Shown here one piece after another: positions 1 through 11,946 of a DNA stretch of 64,000 nucleotides. The notes below the pieces were generated by a model. The model did not search any database, was not told the DNA's origin, and was given only the letters and a program-made list of their open reading frames with translations. The stretch spans positions 90,888,295 to 90,952,294 of the forward strand of contig CM028378.1 of NCBI GenBank assembly GCA_013146195.2, in the 5' to 3' direction. Both the position numbers and the translations under genes were made by a program. Source of the stretch: Codonopsis lanceolata. Lineage: Eukaryota; Streptophyta; Magnoliopsida; Asterales; Campanulaceae. Numbering within the stretch: position 1 is the stretch's first letter; every line of letters starts with the position of its first letter.

Positions 1-180
1 CTCTCTCTCTCTCTCCACCATTCTCACAGTTTTCAACTTTCACCCGTTATATACTAACTACACACACATTCTCTCTAAACGTTTCTTCTCTTTCACGCTC
101 TTCCTAATTTTTACGATTGATTGTAATCCCGATAACAACTTCATGTGGATTCTCATTTTATGGTAAGTTTATATAACATT

Positions 181-276
181 TTTTTGATAGGTAAGTGCGA
201 CACATTGGTGGTTTGGGGAATGGAACTAAGGACCTCAAGGTCTTTTTTAGAGTGCCCTTGACATTTCTCTCACACC
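181..276 (-). mobile_element. tRNA-derived SINE, copy 1
   Basis: Read on the minus strand, the unit starts GGTGTGAGAG, contains a B-box-like RNA polymerase III word (TAGTTCCATTCC, 219-230), and ends CTTACCTATCAAAAAAA at 181-197. A second copy with the same order of blocks lies on the plus strand at 53363-53462, which defines a dispersed family of about 100 bp. The 3' tail word matches the tail of an L1-like LINE at 58453-58470, as expected for a SINE that borrows that LINE's reverse transcriptase. The target duplication is unclear. Calling it a SINE is inference from B box, length, tail and repetition. Confidence 0.6.
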
Positions 277-729
277 TTGTATTTATGTTACTATATTTTA
301 TTTTAAAATAAATTACAATTTAAATGTTGTAGTTTTTTCAAAAAAATTCGGGTCAACGAAACTGCCAGTCCTTGGTGGCTTTATTTGTTTAAAACCACAA
401 ACCCCTGGCTACTTGATATCAGAAAAAAAAATTATAAGGGGAGCCACTAGCCCTAGGCGGCTTTAGTGCATAGAGGTTGCTCAAGCTTGTCGGCTCTCTA
501 GCATCAAAAGCCACTTAGGGTTGGCAGCTTATGTCAAAACTAGGCATAAATCAATTTTATATATATGTAAAAATAATAAATAGGTAGTATGACAATCTAA
601 CAGTACGAAACACATATATGAGAAGTTTTAATATTTTTTAATTATCAATTTTTGGCAATCAATTCTTATTTGTTTACAGGATTATCATTTTCTGAATGAT
701 AGTCAACAATTTTTTGATGTCTCTCACTT
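277..729. other. Non-coding flank of the MULE remnant
   Basis: No coding frame can be followed. There are short recurring words around GGTGGCTTTA and GGCGGCTTTAG and AT-rich DNA. This could be the 5' non-coding part of the Mutator-like element that follows, but I see no terminal inverted repeat that would prove it. The window itself opens with a short (CT)n tract at 1-14. Confidence 0.35.
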
Positions 730-1632
730 CTTGAACACTAGGAAAATATTCTGTGATCAAGATATATAAGGTAGAAAATTGGTTAGGGGTATCGAACATA
801 GTCAAAAAAAAATGTATTTCGTTGTTAAAGGACACAAAGTGTACGATGATGGATCGCGTAAAGTGTGGCTTGGATGGGAGAAGGGTGGGAAGTATATATT
901 TGATTGTCGTAAAGAATAAAAGGATATAAGAAATTGGTACGAAAATTTTAAAAAAAAAACTTAAGTTTGAAGTTTACTTGGTGAAAAAAAAAACTGTTGG
1001 GTGGAACATGAAGGTTAACTCGTTGAATATTAGACACGACCATGGGGGAGATTGATAGGTTGATCAGTTATATATTGCTAGCATCAAGCCGAAGCATATA
1101 TTGAATACATTGAAAAAGGAAAATTCTGGAAACATTAGCTCAAAAAAAATGTAGACGCCTTGGTAAAGATAAGAAATGCTAAAATGGGGGTCGCAATCAA
1201 AGATTCGGTAGTTTTTCAGTCACATGAAGGAACTTGGATGTTGGCATTGGTGTGAGGAAGGTAGTAAAATATTGAAGGATGTTATCTTAGCACATCCTAA
1301 GGCTCTGTAGTTGTTGATATTCTTTCTGTATGTCCTCATTATGGATGCAACATATATGACCATTAAGTATGAGATGTCTTTATTGGAATGATATCAACTG
1401 GGAAAAAAAATGTTGTATTTTGAAGAATAAGAGATGTGAGACATTCAGTTGGGTATTGCATTACAGAGGTTGAGGATTTGGTTCTACCATGCTGCAGTTC
1501 CGGATGTTATCATTACTGATGGAGTTCGCCTTAATGAATGCTGGTAAACACCACTTTCCATAGTCTAACCATTTGTTGCGTAAGAGACACATAGATGTCC
1601 AAAAGTATATGTTGAATCTGACTGAGAAGAAA
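730..1632 (+). pseudogene. Decayed Mutator-like (MULE/MURA-type) transposase
   Basis: Three frames together show MULE landmarks in the right order. First is a FAR1-like N-terminal region with WLGWEKGGKY near 865-897. Next is the conserved linker HILNTLKKEN at about 1094-1123. Then comes the MULE catalytic region with MDATYMT (1341-1361), followed by VIITDG (1505-1522) and NHLLRKRHID (1568-1597). These match the usual 'MDATYKTN', 'VIVTD' and 'HLLCRWHI' blocks of MURA-like transposases. Many stops and frame changes make it inactive. It breaks off after the HLL...H block, where a gypsy-like LTR begins with TGTCACGCC at 1633, so the element was split by a later insertion. The rest of the transposase was not found. 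A domesticated FAR1-related gene is unlikely given the decay. Confidence 0.7.
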
Positions 1633-2333
1633 TGTCACGCCCCCGACCCGAGCTCCTATAAGAAACCCTCCAGTAGGTATGTGTATCTACATCTAATCAA
1701 CATCAATAACCAACAAACGAGCTTAACGAGTTCAATCACAACATAATCAAACAACATTGGCTAAAAACAAAATCCATAACAACAAAATAACTAACATGTG
1801 CTAAAACACTCGAAACATTAACTAATAAACAAAAGGCAACATCATGACAACACGTGTCAGAGTAAAATAATAATGTCAGCAAAGTACAAGCAACCCATAA
1901 TAAAAGTTTACATAACTTCGTCAGCAAAGTACAAGTCGGCCTCACTTAGTCGAGCTACCTGCTTGGTTGCGATCTAAGGAAAACATTAAAAAATGAACAA
2001 GGTGAGTCGAAGACCCAGTAAGTTACTCATGCAACTACATGGCATGCTATGATGCAAGACATTCAAATTGTCATATTATCAACATAATTCAATTAGCAAA
2101 TAGCACCTTGGCATGCTATACATCACCTGGTAAACACATTTAAAGGGATACAAAGTTAAGGTACGCCTCTGAATAACACACTTCCAACCTTATCGCTCCA
2201 ACTAAGTAACAATGTCTTTGTCGTTGCAGCACTTTGAAGAACCGATAGTCGTATTCGAAATCACTTTATACTTTATACTTGATAAATTACGTAGATATGG
2301 TCCCTACAACCCGGAATAACCATGAAACATAGA
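1633..2333 (-). mobile_element. Gypsy-like LTR fragment (element F), left part
   Basis: This begins TGTCACGCCCCCGACCC directly at the break in the MULE. On the minus strand that gives an LTR ending ...GGGGGCGTGACA, the style of plant Ty3-gypsy LTR ends. There is no internal coding sequence. It is interrupted at 2333/2334 by solo LTR D, flanked by ATAGA here and ATAGC at 15984. The fragment resumes at 15984-16537. Which gypsy lineage it belongs to cannot be told. Confidence 0.45.
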
Positions 2334-2380
2334 TGTAAGTCCAGTAGGCAACGAAATAAGTCTAGAAGGGGGTGAATAAT
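2334..2380 (-). repeat. Solo copia LTR (element D), left piece
   Basis: The first 47 bases of an LTR in minus orientation, starting TGTAAGTCC. The LTR of element C (42483) starts TGTAAGTCG in the same orientation, and both then contain a CTAGA(A)GGGGGTGAATA block. The piece is cut at 2380 by element A and continues at 14642. The 5-base flanks ATAGA (2329-2333) and ATAGC (15984-15988) look like a target duplication with one mismatch. Confidence 0.65.
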
Positions 2381-3637
2381 TGTTGTTTCTCATTGTATCT
2401 TAATTTGCATTTGTTCATTCATTACATTAGGTTTATGCTTAGTGGCTAAATGGGTTACGTACTAGTTAGCGTGGCAACTGTGTATAGAACTTTGCCTTAG
2501 AATAGTTTTTCTAGACTTCACAGGTTTTAGTGGAAGACTTCGGCTGAAGGCTTCACCAGCAGACTTCAAGCAGCCTCCAGCGGCAAACCTTGTCCGCAAG
2601 CATGGCGTGTCCAGCTCTTCCAAATACCAATCTTAAGTGGATTATTTAATTCAGCTTTTGAATAAGTTTGAATTTGAATTGAATCCATCTTTGAATCAGT
2701 GCTTGACTTCTTAGACACGCCCCTCCAACTTTTTCGAAAAAGCATGAAGACTTTCACCTCCTAAATATGACTAAGCAAGTGCCCAGTCTGACACAACCAG
2801 ACTGTACCAACTACTGCAGGTCTGCAACTCTGTTTGTCGCCCTCCTACCAGTTGTTGCTCCCACTCCTCTACATTCCCTGATCAGCCCCAGTTAAAGATG
2901 AAGTCAACAAAGCAGCTCCAGGACTTTAAAATGATTAACCTAATAGAGTTGTTACTTACTTCGTCTTCTCCAACGGTCTCAAGGATGCACAACTACAAAT
3001 ACTGCCATTAAAGACTGAAGAAAACAATGATCTGAATCTATCCAACAACATCAATCTTTATACTTAGTGCATTCAAGAGATCATTAACTGATCAACGAAG
3101 TCCTCAACAACAACAACAAGATCTGCATCAACTGTTAATCATTTGTTTATTATTGTTGTAATCTTTACTATTCTTTTGCACATTGAATATTCTGTTTCTC
3201 CAGATATTCAAATTCCCCACCCCCAAACACAAGTCAAATATTTTGTACATGATCCATTGGATATTTCTGTAATAGAACTAGTGGAAAATATAGTACACAT
3301 TTAAATCCAAGGTTGACTGCCTTAGTAGTGGACGTAGCACTCTTTATAGTGTGAACCATCTCAAAATACTTGTGTTTCTTACTTATAGTTTTATACTGTT
3401 TCATGTCTCTTAACTTATTCCTTTGTGCCAACAAACTTCAGTAATCAGCTAAGTCTACCGGTAGTGCTTCACCGGCAGACTTGAACTGTCTTCCTTACAA
3501 GTCTTCCGCTACTTCAATCTCTTTAATAGATTGCAAGTGCGTGTTCTTGGAATTATTACGAAAAGTTTTAAATGTTCAATAAGCTATTCAACCCCCCCCC
3601 CCCTTCTAGCTTATTATTGTGCCCTTTGGGACTAACA
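2381..3637 (+). repeat. 5' LTR of element A
   Basis: 1257 bases, starting TGTTGTTTCTCATTG and ending GGGACTAACA. It aligns along its length with 13389-14641. The sequence is rich in short near-palindromic words built on GGAAGACTTC and GGCTGAAGG (about 2532-2570), followed by an AT-rich stretch. Related LTRs: element B (30979-32242). Open frames in it are by-products. Confidence 0.92.
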
Positions 3638-3639
3638 AT

Positions 3640-3651
3640 TGGTATCAGAAC
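3640..3651 (+). promoter_or_regulatory. Primer-binding site (initiator-Met tRNA) of element A
   Basis: TGGTATCAGAAC lies two bases after the 5' LTR end. It matches the 3' end complement of plant initiator methionine tRNA, the usual primer of Ty1-copia elements. Confidence 0.88.
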
Positions 3652-3706
3652 CTAACTTTTCGAAAACTAGTTTTTCCAAGATTAAACTCTTGAGAGACAC
3701 GATCCA

Positions 3707-5999
3707 ATGGCACAAACACACTACATGCTACCTAGGTCAAATGTGAACCACGTCCCAATATTGGACGAAGGTCATTTCGATGTTTGGAAGGATAAGATAA
3801 TGTGTTTTATGAATTCTATTGACAACAGATTATGGAAGTGCGTGTTAGAAGGACATCATGTACCAATGAAGCCAAACCTTCTGGCCACCGTTGGTGGAAA
3901 TCCTCCAGAAATTCCAAAAGAGGAAAAAGAATGGACTGAGGACGAAAGAAAACTAGTAGAGCTAGACAGTAAAGCCATTAACATCATTACAAGTTCACTA
4001 GACACCAGTACTTACCAACAAGTGATCCGGTGTACATCTGCTAAAGAGATGTGGGAAGCTCTTGTCGAATACTTGGAAGGAGACCAAGATACAAGAGACA
4101 ACAAGAATTACACCTTCATCTAGCAATTCGACTCGTTCAAAAAAGATTCCAAGGAAACCTTGAGACAAGCATACGATCGCTTCAGCGAGGTAATAAATAG
4201 TTGTTTCTCTCTTGGTAAAACCTATGACAAGAAAGAAATGAATATGAGATTTCTAGGCTCTCTAGGTAGTCTGTGGCATGTTAAGACTACCACCGTGAAA
4301 AAATCCAAAAACTTAAATGAAATGACTCTTCGTACTCTTTATGCAAGTTTGAAGGTTTACGAGCTCGAAGTTAGTCAAGCTCTAGAGCAGGACAAGCAGT
4401 TTAAAACTTTGTCCTTGCCAGCCATCGTACAAGAATTAACTCCAGTTGAAGACAAACCCTCTACTTCCTCCAGTGAAAATGATTTTCTTTCAGATGAACA
4501 ATTTTCCATGTTTGTAAAACGTTTTAAAATTTTTGCAAAATATGGAAGGAAGGACACACATCAGCAGCCTTTTAAAAAAATCTACTGAAGGCCCATCTAA
4601 CAATGAGCTTGTGTGTTATAACTGTAGAAAACCTGGTCACTTTGCCTCTAAATGTCCGAAGCCAAAATTTGAAGCATACTGAAAGCCTCCTTATAAGAAA
4701 TTTCAAAAACAGAAAGGTATGTTGGCTGAAGACATTGAAGAGAAACAGGTTGCTACATGGTTTGAGACAGATTCAGAAGAGGATGAGGACGATTGTGAGA
4801 AAGCCAATATATGCTTAATAGCTCATGAATCAAGTCCCACCTATGACTCTGAACATGAAGTCAAAGTCTCACCTAGTCCCTTCGTAGAAGGTGAGATCAA
4901 CTGTGAAAGCTTCAGTAAGGAAGAACTGCTCAAGGATAATCAAGATATGCTTGAGGAGTTCAACTGCTTTAGAGTAGCCTATGCAAAACTCACGAAAAAC
5001 TATGAAAATTTTGTTGCTGAGAAATCTCTTCTGGCAGCTGAGATTCAAACTCTCAATAGCTGTCAACAGGAGAGTATCAAGCTTAAAGGAGAAAATAAAT
5101 TCCTTTGTGACAAAGTTGATTGCTTAGTTGAGCACATCAAAGGGCTAGACCTGGAAAAAATTGCCTTGCAAAAGACAATTGACTCCTGGAACAACTCCAA
5201 GGAAACCTTTGAAGAAATCCTCTCTAGCCAAAAGCCAAGTGGAGACAAATCAGGCTTAGGCTATAATGATGAGCCCAGAATTGCAAGCTCCTCTATCACA
5301 GAGAAAGGTGAATCCTCCAAGACTGCTGATGGTACTTCCTTCTCCAAACAGATCTTTGGAAACAAGGGTAAAAATGGTCTTGGCTATACAAGTGTACCAT
5401 ATGTCTACCCCAAGGCTCACAAAGGGAAAGCCAAAGAGACTGCTTCTAATGAGAAACTTGCTAAAGGAACGGTAGAGAAATCAAAGTCTACCAACAGTAA
5501 CTCTGCTAAAGCAAAGTTTGTTAGCGGTAAACCAACGAAATCTCTGCTGGTACCTGTCAAGTTTGTCTATGAAATGGTGAAGGCACTCAAGTTAGTTGAC
5601 AATAAACTTAAAGGAATTATGCCAAATCCTCCCAAATCAGTTAACAACAAACCAACCAAAGCTAAGTCTGCTGGTAATAGATCAAGGAAGACTCAATAGA
5701 AACCACTTAAGCCTACTGTCAACAAGCAAGTTGAACCCAAGACTGTTGTTGGAAAGAAGGAAAGTAACAAGCACTCTACAGCAAAAGCTGATCACAGTCA
5801 TCCATGGAACTTTCATCTATATCATTATTGCAATTGTTTAGGACATCTGACCCGAGATTGCCTGCTAAGGTTCAAACCAAAATCTGAGAGACCTAGTTCT
5901 CTCAAGGTTAGGCAGATATGGGCCCAAAAGGTTGCTAATCCTCAGGACCCAAAAGAAAATAAAGGGGACCTTGTTCCTTTGACTTTTTTAGGTCTGCTT
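3707..5999 (+). pseudogene. gag: Element A gag (UBN2-type capsid, coiled coil, two zinc knuckles)
   Basis: Starts at ATG 3707, the first ATG after the primer site. The first ~290 codons look like the UBN2 / copia-type gag polypeptide, with the block MWEALVEYLEGDQ near 4054-4092. A CCHC zinc knuckle C-x2-C-x4-H-x4-C lies at 4614-4655. The next ~330 codons (4719-5699) are acidic, then glutamate/lysine-rich coiled coil, then lysine/serine-rich and disordered. A second knuckle around 5820-5861 has its first Cys replaced by Tyr. Gag is the RNA-packaging and particle protein. Breaks: a stop near 4121, a frameshift near 4585, and stops at 4681 and 5698. The long gag with a coiled coil is typical of Sireviruses. 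Confidence 0.85.
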
Positions 6000-7650
6000 C
6001 ATGGCTATAGATTCAGAAGATAAAGACATCCGGTACCTCAACATTGGCTGTTCAAGGCACATGACAAGGAACAAAAGTATACTCTCAGATATAGCTTAAG
6101 CTAAAGGTCCTATGATGATTTTTTGCGACAATGCAAGAGGGAAAACGATTGGGTATGGCTCAATCACTAGAAGAAGTCTCTCCATCAGCAAAGTTTCCCT
6201 AGTGAATGGCTTAAAGCATAATCTTCTGAACATATCACAATTCTGCGACAAAGGTCTTATCTGTAAATTCTCCTCCAACCAATGTCTCATCAAAGATCGT
6301 GAATCACGCTCAACATTGCTGACCAGAAATAGACAAGGAAACGTCTATGTCGTGGACATAAACCTTCTAGGGAGATCCTCAAGCCTTTGCCTAGTTGCTA
6401 ACAACATTCGTGATAACAGTTGGCTTTGGCACAAGCGTATCAGTCACCTCAACTTCAAATACCTCTCCAAGCTCTCCAAAGATGAGCTTGTCAAAGATCT
6501 ACCTACGGTGTCTGCCGACCACGACAGAAGTTGCAAAGCTTGCTAGTTAGGGAAACTCTCCAAGTCTTCCTTCAAGAGCAAGTCAGTTATGTCAACTTCC
6601 AAACCTCTTCAACTTCTTCACATGGATTTCTTTGGACCAATCACTACTTTCAGTATCTCAGGAGACAAGTATACACTTGCAGTAGTCGATGACTACTCTA
6701 GATTCACTTGGATCGAAATAATGACTTTAAAGGATGAGACATATGATCTAGTCACCACTCTTTTCAGAAGACTTCAAACTCAAAAGCTTGAAGACATATG
6801 TGACATCAGATCAGACAATAGCACCGAATTCAAAAACAACGGTGTTGGAAGATATTATGATGACCACGGGATCGATCACAACTTCTCTGCTGCTGGAACT
6901 CCTCAACAAAATGGTGTAGCTGAACGGAAGAACAGAACACTCATTGAAGCATCAAGAACTATGCTGGCATAAGCAAGACTTTTGAAATACTTCTGGGTAG
7001 AAGCCGTCAACTCTGCATGTTTCACTTAGAATCGATCCATGGTAAACAAGTTTCATAACAAAACTCCATATGAAATATGGAGAGGAAGAGCCCCAACTAT
7101 AGGGTTTTTCAAAATCTTCGGCTGTAAATGTTTTATTCTATATAATGGAAGAGAATATAGAGGCAAATTTGATGCAAAATCAGACGAAGGAATTTTTCTG
7201 GGCTATTCCAATCATTCAAAAGCATTTCGCATATTTAACAAAACTTCTTTGAAAATTTTAGAATCTGTGCATGTTACTTTTGATGAATATGATCTATTAG
7301 AGCCTCGAAAGGCTCCAAATGTTGCTGATGATTCTGATGATGTTGAGACAAGTACAAATAGAGCTTATACTTCTTCTTTACCTCAGAATCCTCCAACTGC
7401 AGACTCTTCAAGTTTTGTAAATCCAGCACTAGCAGACTTCAACTCTGCGGGTACCTCTTCCAACCCTTCTGTTGACCCTGAACCTATCTCTTCTGTTCTA
7501 CCCCAAACACCTTTGCGGATCACTCATTCTTCTTGTTCAACAGAAAATGAAGGTTTCGAAAATCCTATATCTTCTGAACCTGATTTTGGTGAATCACCTT
7601 CTCTACCCTCTCCAGATTCTTTAAGGGAAGAACTCACCAGAAGTGATCTT
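6000..7650 (+). pseudogene. pol: Element A protease and integrase
   Basis: Retropepsin and integrase part of pol. The protease active-site block normally reads Y-L-D-S-G-C-S-R-H-M; here it reads Y-L-N-I-G-C (6034-6051), so the catalytic Asp and the following Ser are both lost. The integrase has an HHCC zinc region (WHKRISHLNFK near 6427, CKAC near 6535). Its DDE core has first Asp in MDFFGP (~6613), second Asp in RSDN (~6808), and Glu in NGVAERKN (~6910). The GKFD and ISKT-type C-terminal blocks and a serine/proline-rich linker follow from 7039. Stops interrupt the frame at about 6099, 6544, 6970 and 7028. Confidence 0.87.
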
Positions 7651-9310
7651 CCTCCAGCTGTTATTGAAACAAGAGATCACCCCATCTCCCAAATCATTGG
7701 TGATCTCAACTCAGGAGTTCGCATGAGAAGTAATGTTCGAAATGAGACTATGTTTGCCTTCGCATTCGTGTCTGAAATCGAACTAAAGAAGATTGACAAA
7801 GCTATCGAAGACCATTACTCGATTGAAGCTATGCAAGAGAAGCTGAACCAGTTTGAAAGATGCAAAGTGTGGAGCTTAGTTCAAAGACCTACTGGCCATC
7901 CAGTCATAGGCACCAAATGGGTATTCAGGAACAAAAGAGATGAAGATGGAAATGTCACCAGAAACAAAGCTAGACTAGTTGCTCAAGGCTATTGACAGGA
8001 AGAAGGAATTGACTTCGATGAAACATTTGCTCCTGTTGCCAGATTAGTGGCAATCAGACTCTTTCTAGCCTTTACGTCGTTCATGGACTTCAATGTATAT
8101 CAGATGGATGTAAAGAGTGTCTTTCTCAATGGTGATCTTCAAGAAATAGTATATGTTGAACAACCTCCAGGTTTTGTCATCCAAGACAAGCAGGATCAAG
8201 TATACCGACTCAAGAAAGAACTCTATGGCCTCAAACAAGCTCCCATAGCTTGGTACAAAACTCTATCCAAGTTCTTAATCGAACAAGGATTCATGAGAGG
8301 ACGAATAGACACAACTTTGTTCATCCTCAAGTACAAAGGTCATTCTCTTCTGGTACAAATCTATGTGGACGACATCATCTTTGGATCAACAAATCAAAGC
8401 CTGTGCAAGAAATTCGAGAAGATGATGCAAAGCAAGTTTGAGATGAGCATGATGGGAGAGCTCACCTACTTTCTAGGACTTCAGATTCAACAGACTTCAG
8501 ACGGGATCTTTATCAGCCAAACCAAATATGGAAAGGAACTTATCAAGAAATTTGGTCTTGATTCAACTAAAGGATTCGAGACTCCAATGTCTACCGACTG
8601 CCATCTTGACAAAGATGAGAAGGGAAAGCAAGAGAACGTGACCAAGTATCGAGGAATCATAGGTTCACTTCTTTACCTTACTGCTAGTAGACCTGATATA
8701 ATGTTTGCTATTTGTGTTTATGCTAGATTTCAGGCATGTCCAAAGGAATCACATTTGCTTGTTGCTAAACGTATCATCAGATATGGTTCAACAACTACAA
8801 ATTTGGGTATTTGGTATTCAAAATGGAACAACTTTGATCTAGTTGGGTACTCAGACGTAGACTATGCAGCCTGTAAAGTTAGCAGAAGAAGCACCAGGTG
8901 GGACTTGTCAATTTCTTGGAAATAGACTTGTCTCTTGGTCATGCAAAAAGCAAGGATCAGTTGCAAACTCAACCACGGAGGCAGAATACATTGCTGCCAG
9001 CAGCTGTTGCTCTCAACTACTTTGGATGAAGCATCAACTAGTGGACTACAACATCAAGTCTGCAAATTGTCCCATTATGTGCGACAACACTTCTGCAATT
9101 TCAGTCTCAAAGAATCCAGTGATGCACTCAAAGACAAAGAACATTGATATTCGTTATCATTTCCTCAAAGATCGTATGGAAAAAGGTAACACCAGTTTGG
9201 AATATATTCCAACTGAACATCAATTGGCGGATATTCTCACAAAGCCACTGAATGCTACCAGGTTTGCTTATTTAAGGAGAAATCTTGGTATGATTAATCC
9301 TACAGCTTAA
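7651..9310 (+). pseudogene. pol: Element A reverse transcriptase and RNase H
   Basis: Ty1-copia RT begins near 7820 and carries the expected blocks: WSLVQRP, GTKWVFRNK, ARLVAQGY (a stop follows), QMDVKSVFLNG, LYGLKQAP. The catalytic Y-V-D-D is intact at 8362-8373. RNase H follows, with the block STTEAEYIA near 8970 and the C-terminal HQLADILTKPL block. A frameshift around 8900 separates the two open stretches, and the last stop is at 9308-9310. This is the region most useful for placing the element in a lineage. Element B carries the same region on the minus strand at 36007-37643, and C an overlapping RT part at 37744-38400. Confidence 0.9.
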
Positions 9311-9573
9311 ATTTTACTTTTTAAATTTACAAGCTTTCTCTCATACCAGGAGATTTAATTGTTACTAACTTTGTTAATGATATAGCTCAACTACGTCAAG
9401 ACCAGGTTAGTATCTCAGTTATAAGTCTATTAAAAGGTAAAAGATTTTTTTAAAAGGCTAAGGGCTTAAAAGTCACTTTTTGTTGTTATTTTGAAAATAT
9501 CCTAAGTTAAAAGCCTTTTGAAAGACACCTATCAATCATCTAAGGCATTTTCGCTAAAAGGACTCTTCTCCTT

Positions 9574-9714
9574 CTTTAAATAGACTTTGAACCGCTTTTT
9601 TCAAAACTTTCACAAACCCTCTCTCTCTCAGATATTCTCTCTCTAAAACCCTTAGTTCTCTGCAACCGCTTCTTTTCTTCGATTATTCTTCGCTTCTTCT
9701 ACCTTACAGCAACA
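9574..9714 (+). promoter_or_regulatory. TATA-like box and pyrimidine-rich leader of the extra gene in A
   Basis: CTTTAAATAG (9574-9583) is followed by a leader rich in CT repeats (CTCTCTCTCTC near 9620) and by the context CAACAATGG. Element B has the same CTTTAAATAG (35776-35785, minus) with exactly the same 131-base distance to the ATG and a (CT)n tract in the leader. The layout is that of a plant RNA polymerase II core promoter. A start of transcription around 9605-9615 is inference only. Confidence 0.55.
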
Positions 9715-9717
9715 ATG

Positions 9718-10054
9718 GTAAGCTTTTCAATACTCATTAGTTTACTCTCTTTTTATTTATGCTTAAAATTTCTTCTTTTGAGTCATTGAGGAATCCGAAA
9801 GGACGCTTTGCGTATTCTGACGGTTTCCGCCATTGTTGTTCATTTCAAAACCTTGAAACCAATAGTTTTCTATGTACTTTGAATACTTAATTCTTCGAGA
9901 ATTATATGTTGACATTTCTCTACATTTAACTCTCCAAACATTCAAGGGTTTCAATTTTTCTGTCTGAAAATTTATTTTATTTCTTAAAAATGAAATCTTT
10001 GGTTGTTTGTTTTGTCGAGGGAAAAGCCCTAATTTCTTAAAACAGTTTTTGTAG
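9718..10054 (+). other. Predicted 337-base intron of the extra gene
   Basis: Donor ATG|GTAAGC and acceptor TTTTGTAG|GTGAAA, with AT-rich, T-rich sequence between and many stops in all frames. The coding frame opens right after the acceptor. Without splicing, the long frame has no good ATG near its start. In B the corresponding segment is about 328 bases (35314-35641), but the donor position reads AATGCG and the acceptor CGG, so both sites appear lost there. Confidence 0.7.
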
Positions 10055-11590
10055 GTGAAATCATCTGCCAAGAGTAATACCGGCAAGAAGAAGGCATTTG
10101 ACCTAGAACAGGTCATTCACCCAAGCCCTTCCGTCAACGTCATTGGGTTTCCTTTTTATCCTGCTGCTCACGACATCATTCAGGAGCTGGAACCAAATAT
10201 GTATCTGGCCGACATGTGCATTGACCTGAAGATTGTTCGCACATTCGCTGCCGGAGCCAAGATGTGTGACGACATGAACGAGTCTGGGATTCTCCCCTTC
10301 TTTTGTCTCCACGACGAAGACTACAGCAACCTCCTCGCTGAAGAATTCTACCAGCGGATGGAAATCAACCTCAAGACTCCGTCTGTCATCCGAGGATGGA
10401 TTCGCAGATTTCCCTTCTCTCTCTCTGCCAAGGTGATATCCAAAGTCATTGGAGTTCACTATGGCGGAGACATAGAGCTATCCATTGCTGAGGCTAACAG
10501 AGCCTGGGAAGCAATGAGGGGAACCATTATTCCAAAGGAACCTCAAGGTAAAATGCTGAGGAACGTCTTTCCCTTGGATGTCTACTATTCCAGTCATCTG
10601 CTAGACAAATCTCTGATGTTCAATAATGGGGCCCATGATATCTTCATAGTCCAACAGCTCAATCTTTCAAGCGCCATTTACCAGGAGACTCATCTCAACT
10701 ACGGCGCCATCATCTTCAAAGAGCTCTGAAACTACATCGCCAATGTGAAGGATAGCCCCTACACCAAGAGGTCCTTTGTCTGGCTAATCAATTCCCTGCT
10801 AAGGGATACGCCTCAGATCAAGTCTGCCGTTACCCTAGATAAGCTCATCAAGGTGGCCAGAGACAAACAGCTGACTGCTACCTTCCTCAACAAATACGTT
10901 GATCATGAGAATAAAAGGAGGCAGCAAAGAGGGCTCCCCAATATTGCTGCTGAAAAGATAGCAAATCCCTCACCCATGATGGTCACACGGTTCGACATAG
11001 ATGCGTATGATGATGCCAGTGCAAGCATCCATGCAGCCAAGGCAAGATTTGAGAAAGCAACCTCTACCGTTGCTCGTGACATCCTACAAGAAGCCCGAGA
11101 GCTAGTAGATGAGTCAGAGCATATGTGGAAGCGACGAAAGGTTGCTCAAGACAAGAAGGTAACTGGTTTCTCGCTAGATGAAGGTGAAGTCTTAGCTGAA
11201 ATCTTTGCCAAGACGAAGGCTGATATTGCAAACAAGGCTAGGTAGGAAGTAGAAATAGACGAGCTTCAGGCTAAATGGATTCGCAAGGAACTGAAGGCCA
11301 ATAGACGTGCAACGTCTGCTAGTAGCTCCTCTGCTGCTGCTGCTGGACAACCATCTTCTCCCCAGCCATCCAATCCTGAACCAACAACCTCCACTCGCTA
11401 GCCATCCCAAACTCTAAAACGTAAACCATCTTCTAACTAACCCTCACCTTCACCCAATCCTAAACGCAGGCGATTGCGTAAAGGCCTACCGACCACCCAC
11501 CAGCAGACCCTACCATCTCTGTCGATGAAGCAATTGGATCTCCTGTCCAGTTGCTGAGGCAGCGAAGGAAGTCTGCTGGCAACAAACCAA

Positions 11591-11946
11591 CTACCCCTTC
11601 TCCTACCCATCCTACTGAGTTATCTATTCAGATGGAATCACGCCCTCCGGAGGAGTCTATCCCTCAGGAGTAGCCAATCACTCTTGAGGAGTCTATCCCT
11701 CAGGAGGAGCCTACCAGATCATCAACTCCAACACCTCCCTCTCCCTTCAACTATTCTCCAAACCCCTCTACCCCTTCTCTTACCCATCCTACTGAGTCAT
11801 CTAACTCAGATGGAATCACCCCTTCCGGAGGAGTCTATCCCTCAGGAGGAGCCAATCACTCTTGAGGAGTCTATCCCTCAGGAGGAGCCTACCAGATCAT
11901 CAACACCAACACTTCCCTCTCCCTTCAACTATTCTCCAAACCCATC
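11591..11946 (+). repeat. 177-base tandem duplication in the proline-rich linker
   Basis: Unit 1 begins CTACCCCTTCTCCTACCC at 11591. Unit 2 begins CTACCCCTTCTCTTACCC at 11768, a period of 177 (59 codons). Each unit encodes repeated EESIPQEEP and serine/proline words. One base differs in length near 11805, which shifts the frame. Element B shows one such EESIPREEP block (about 33750, minus). Confidence 0.85.

Noticed and set aside
1..130. CT-rich opening of the window as a host gene leader
   Set aside because: It resembles a plant leader, but no start codon with a following frame or splice donor is seen.
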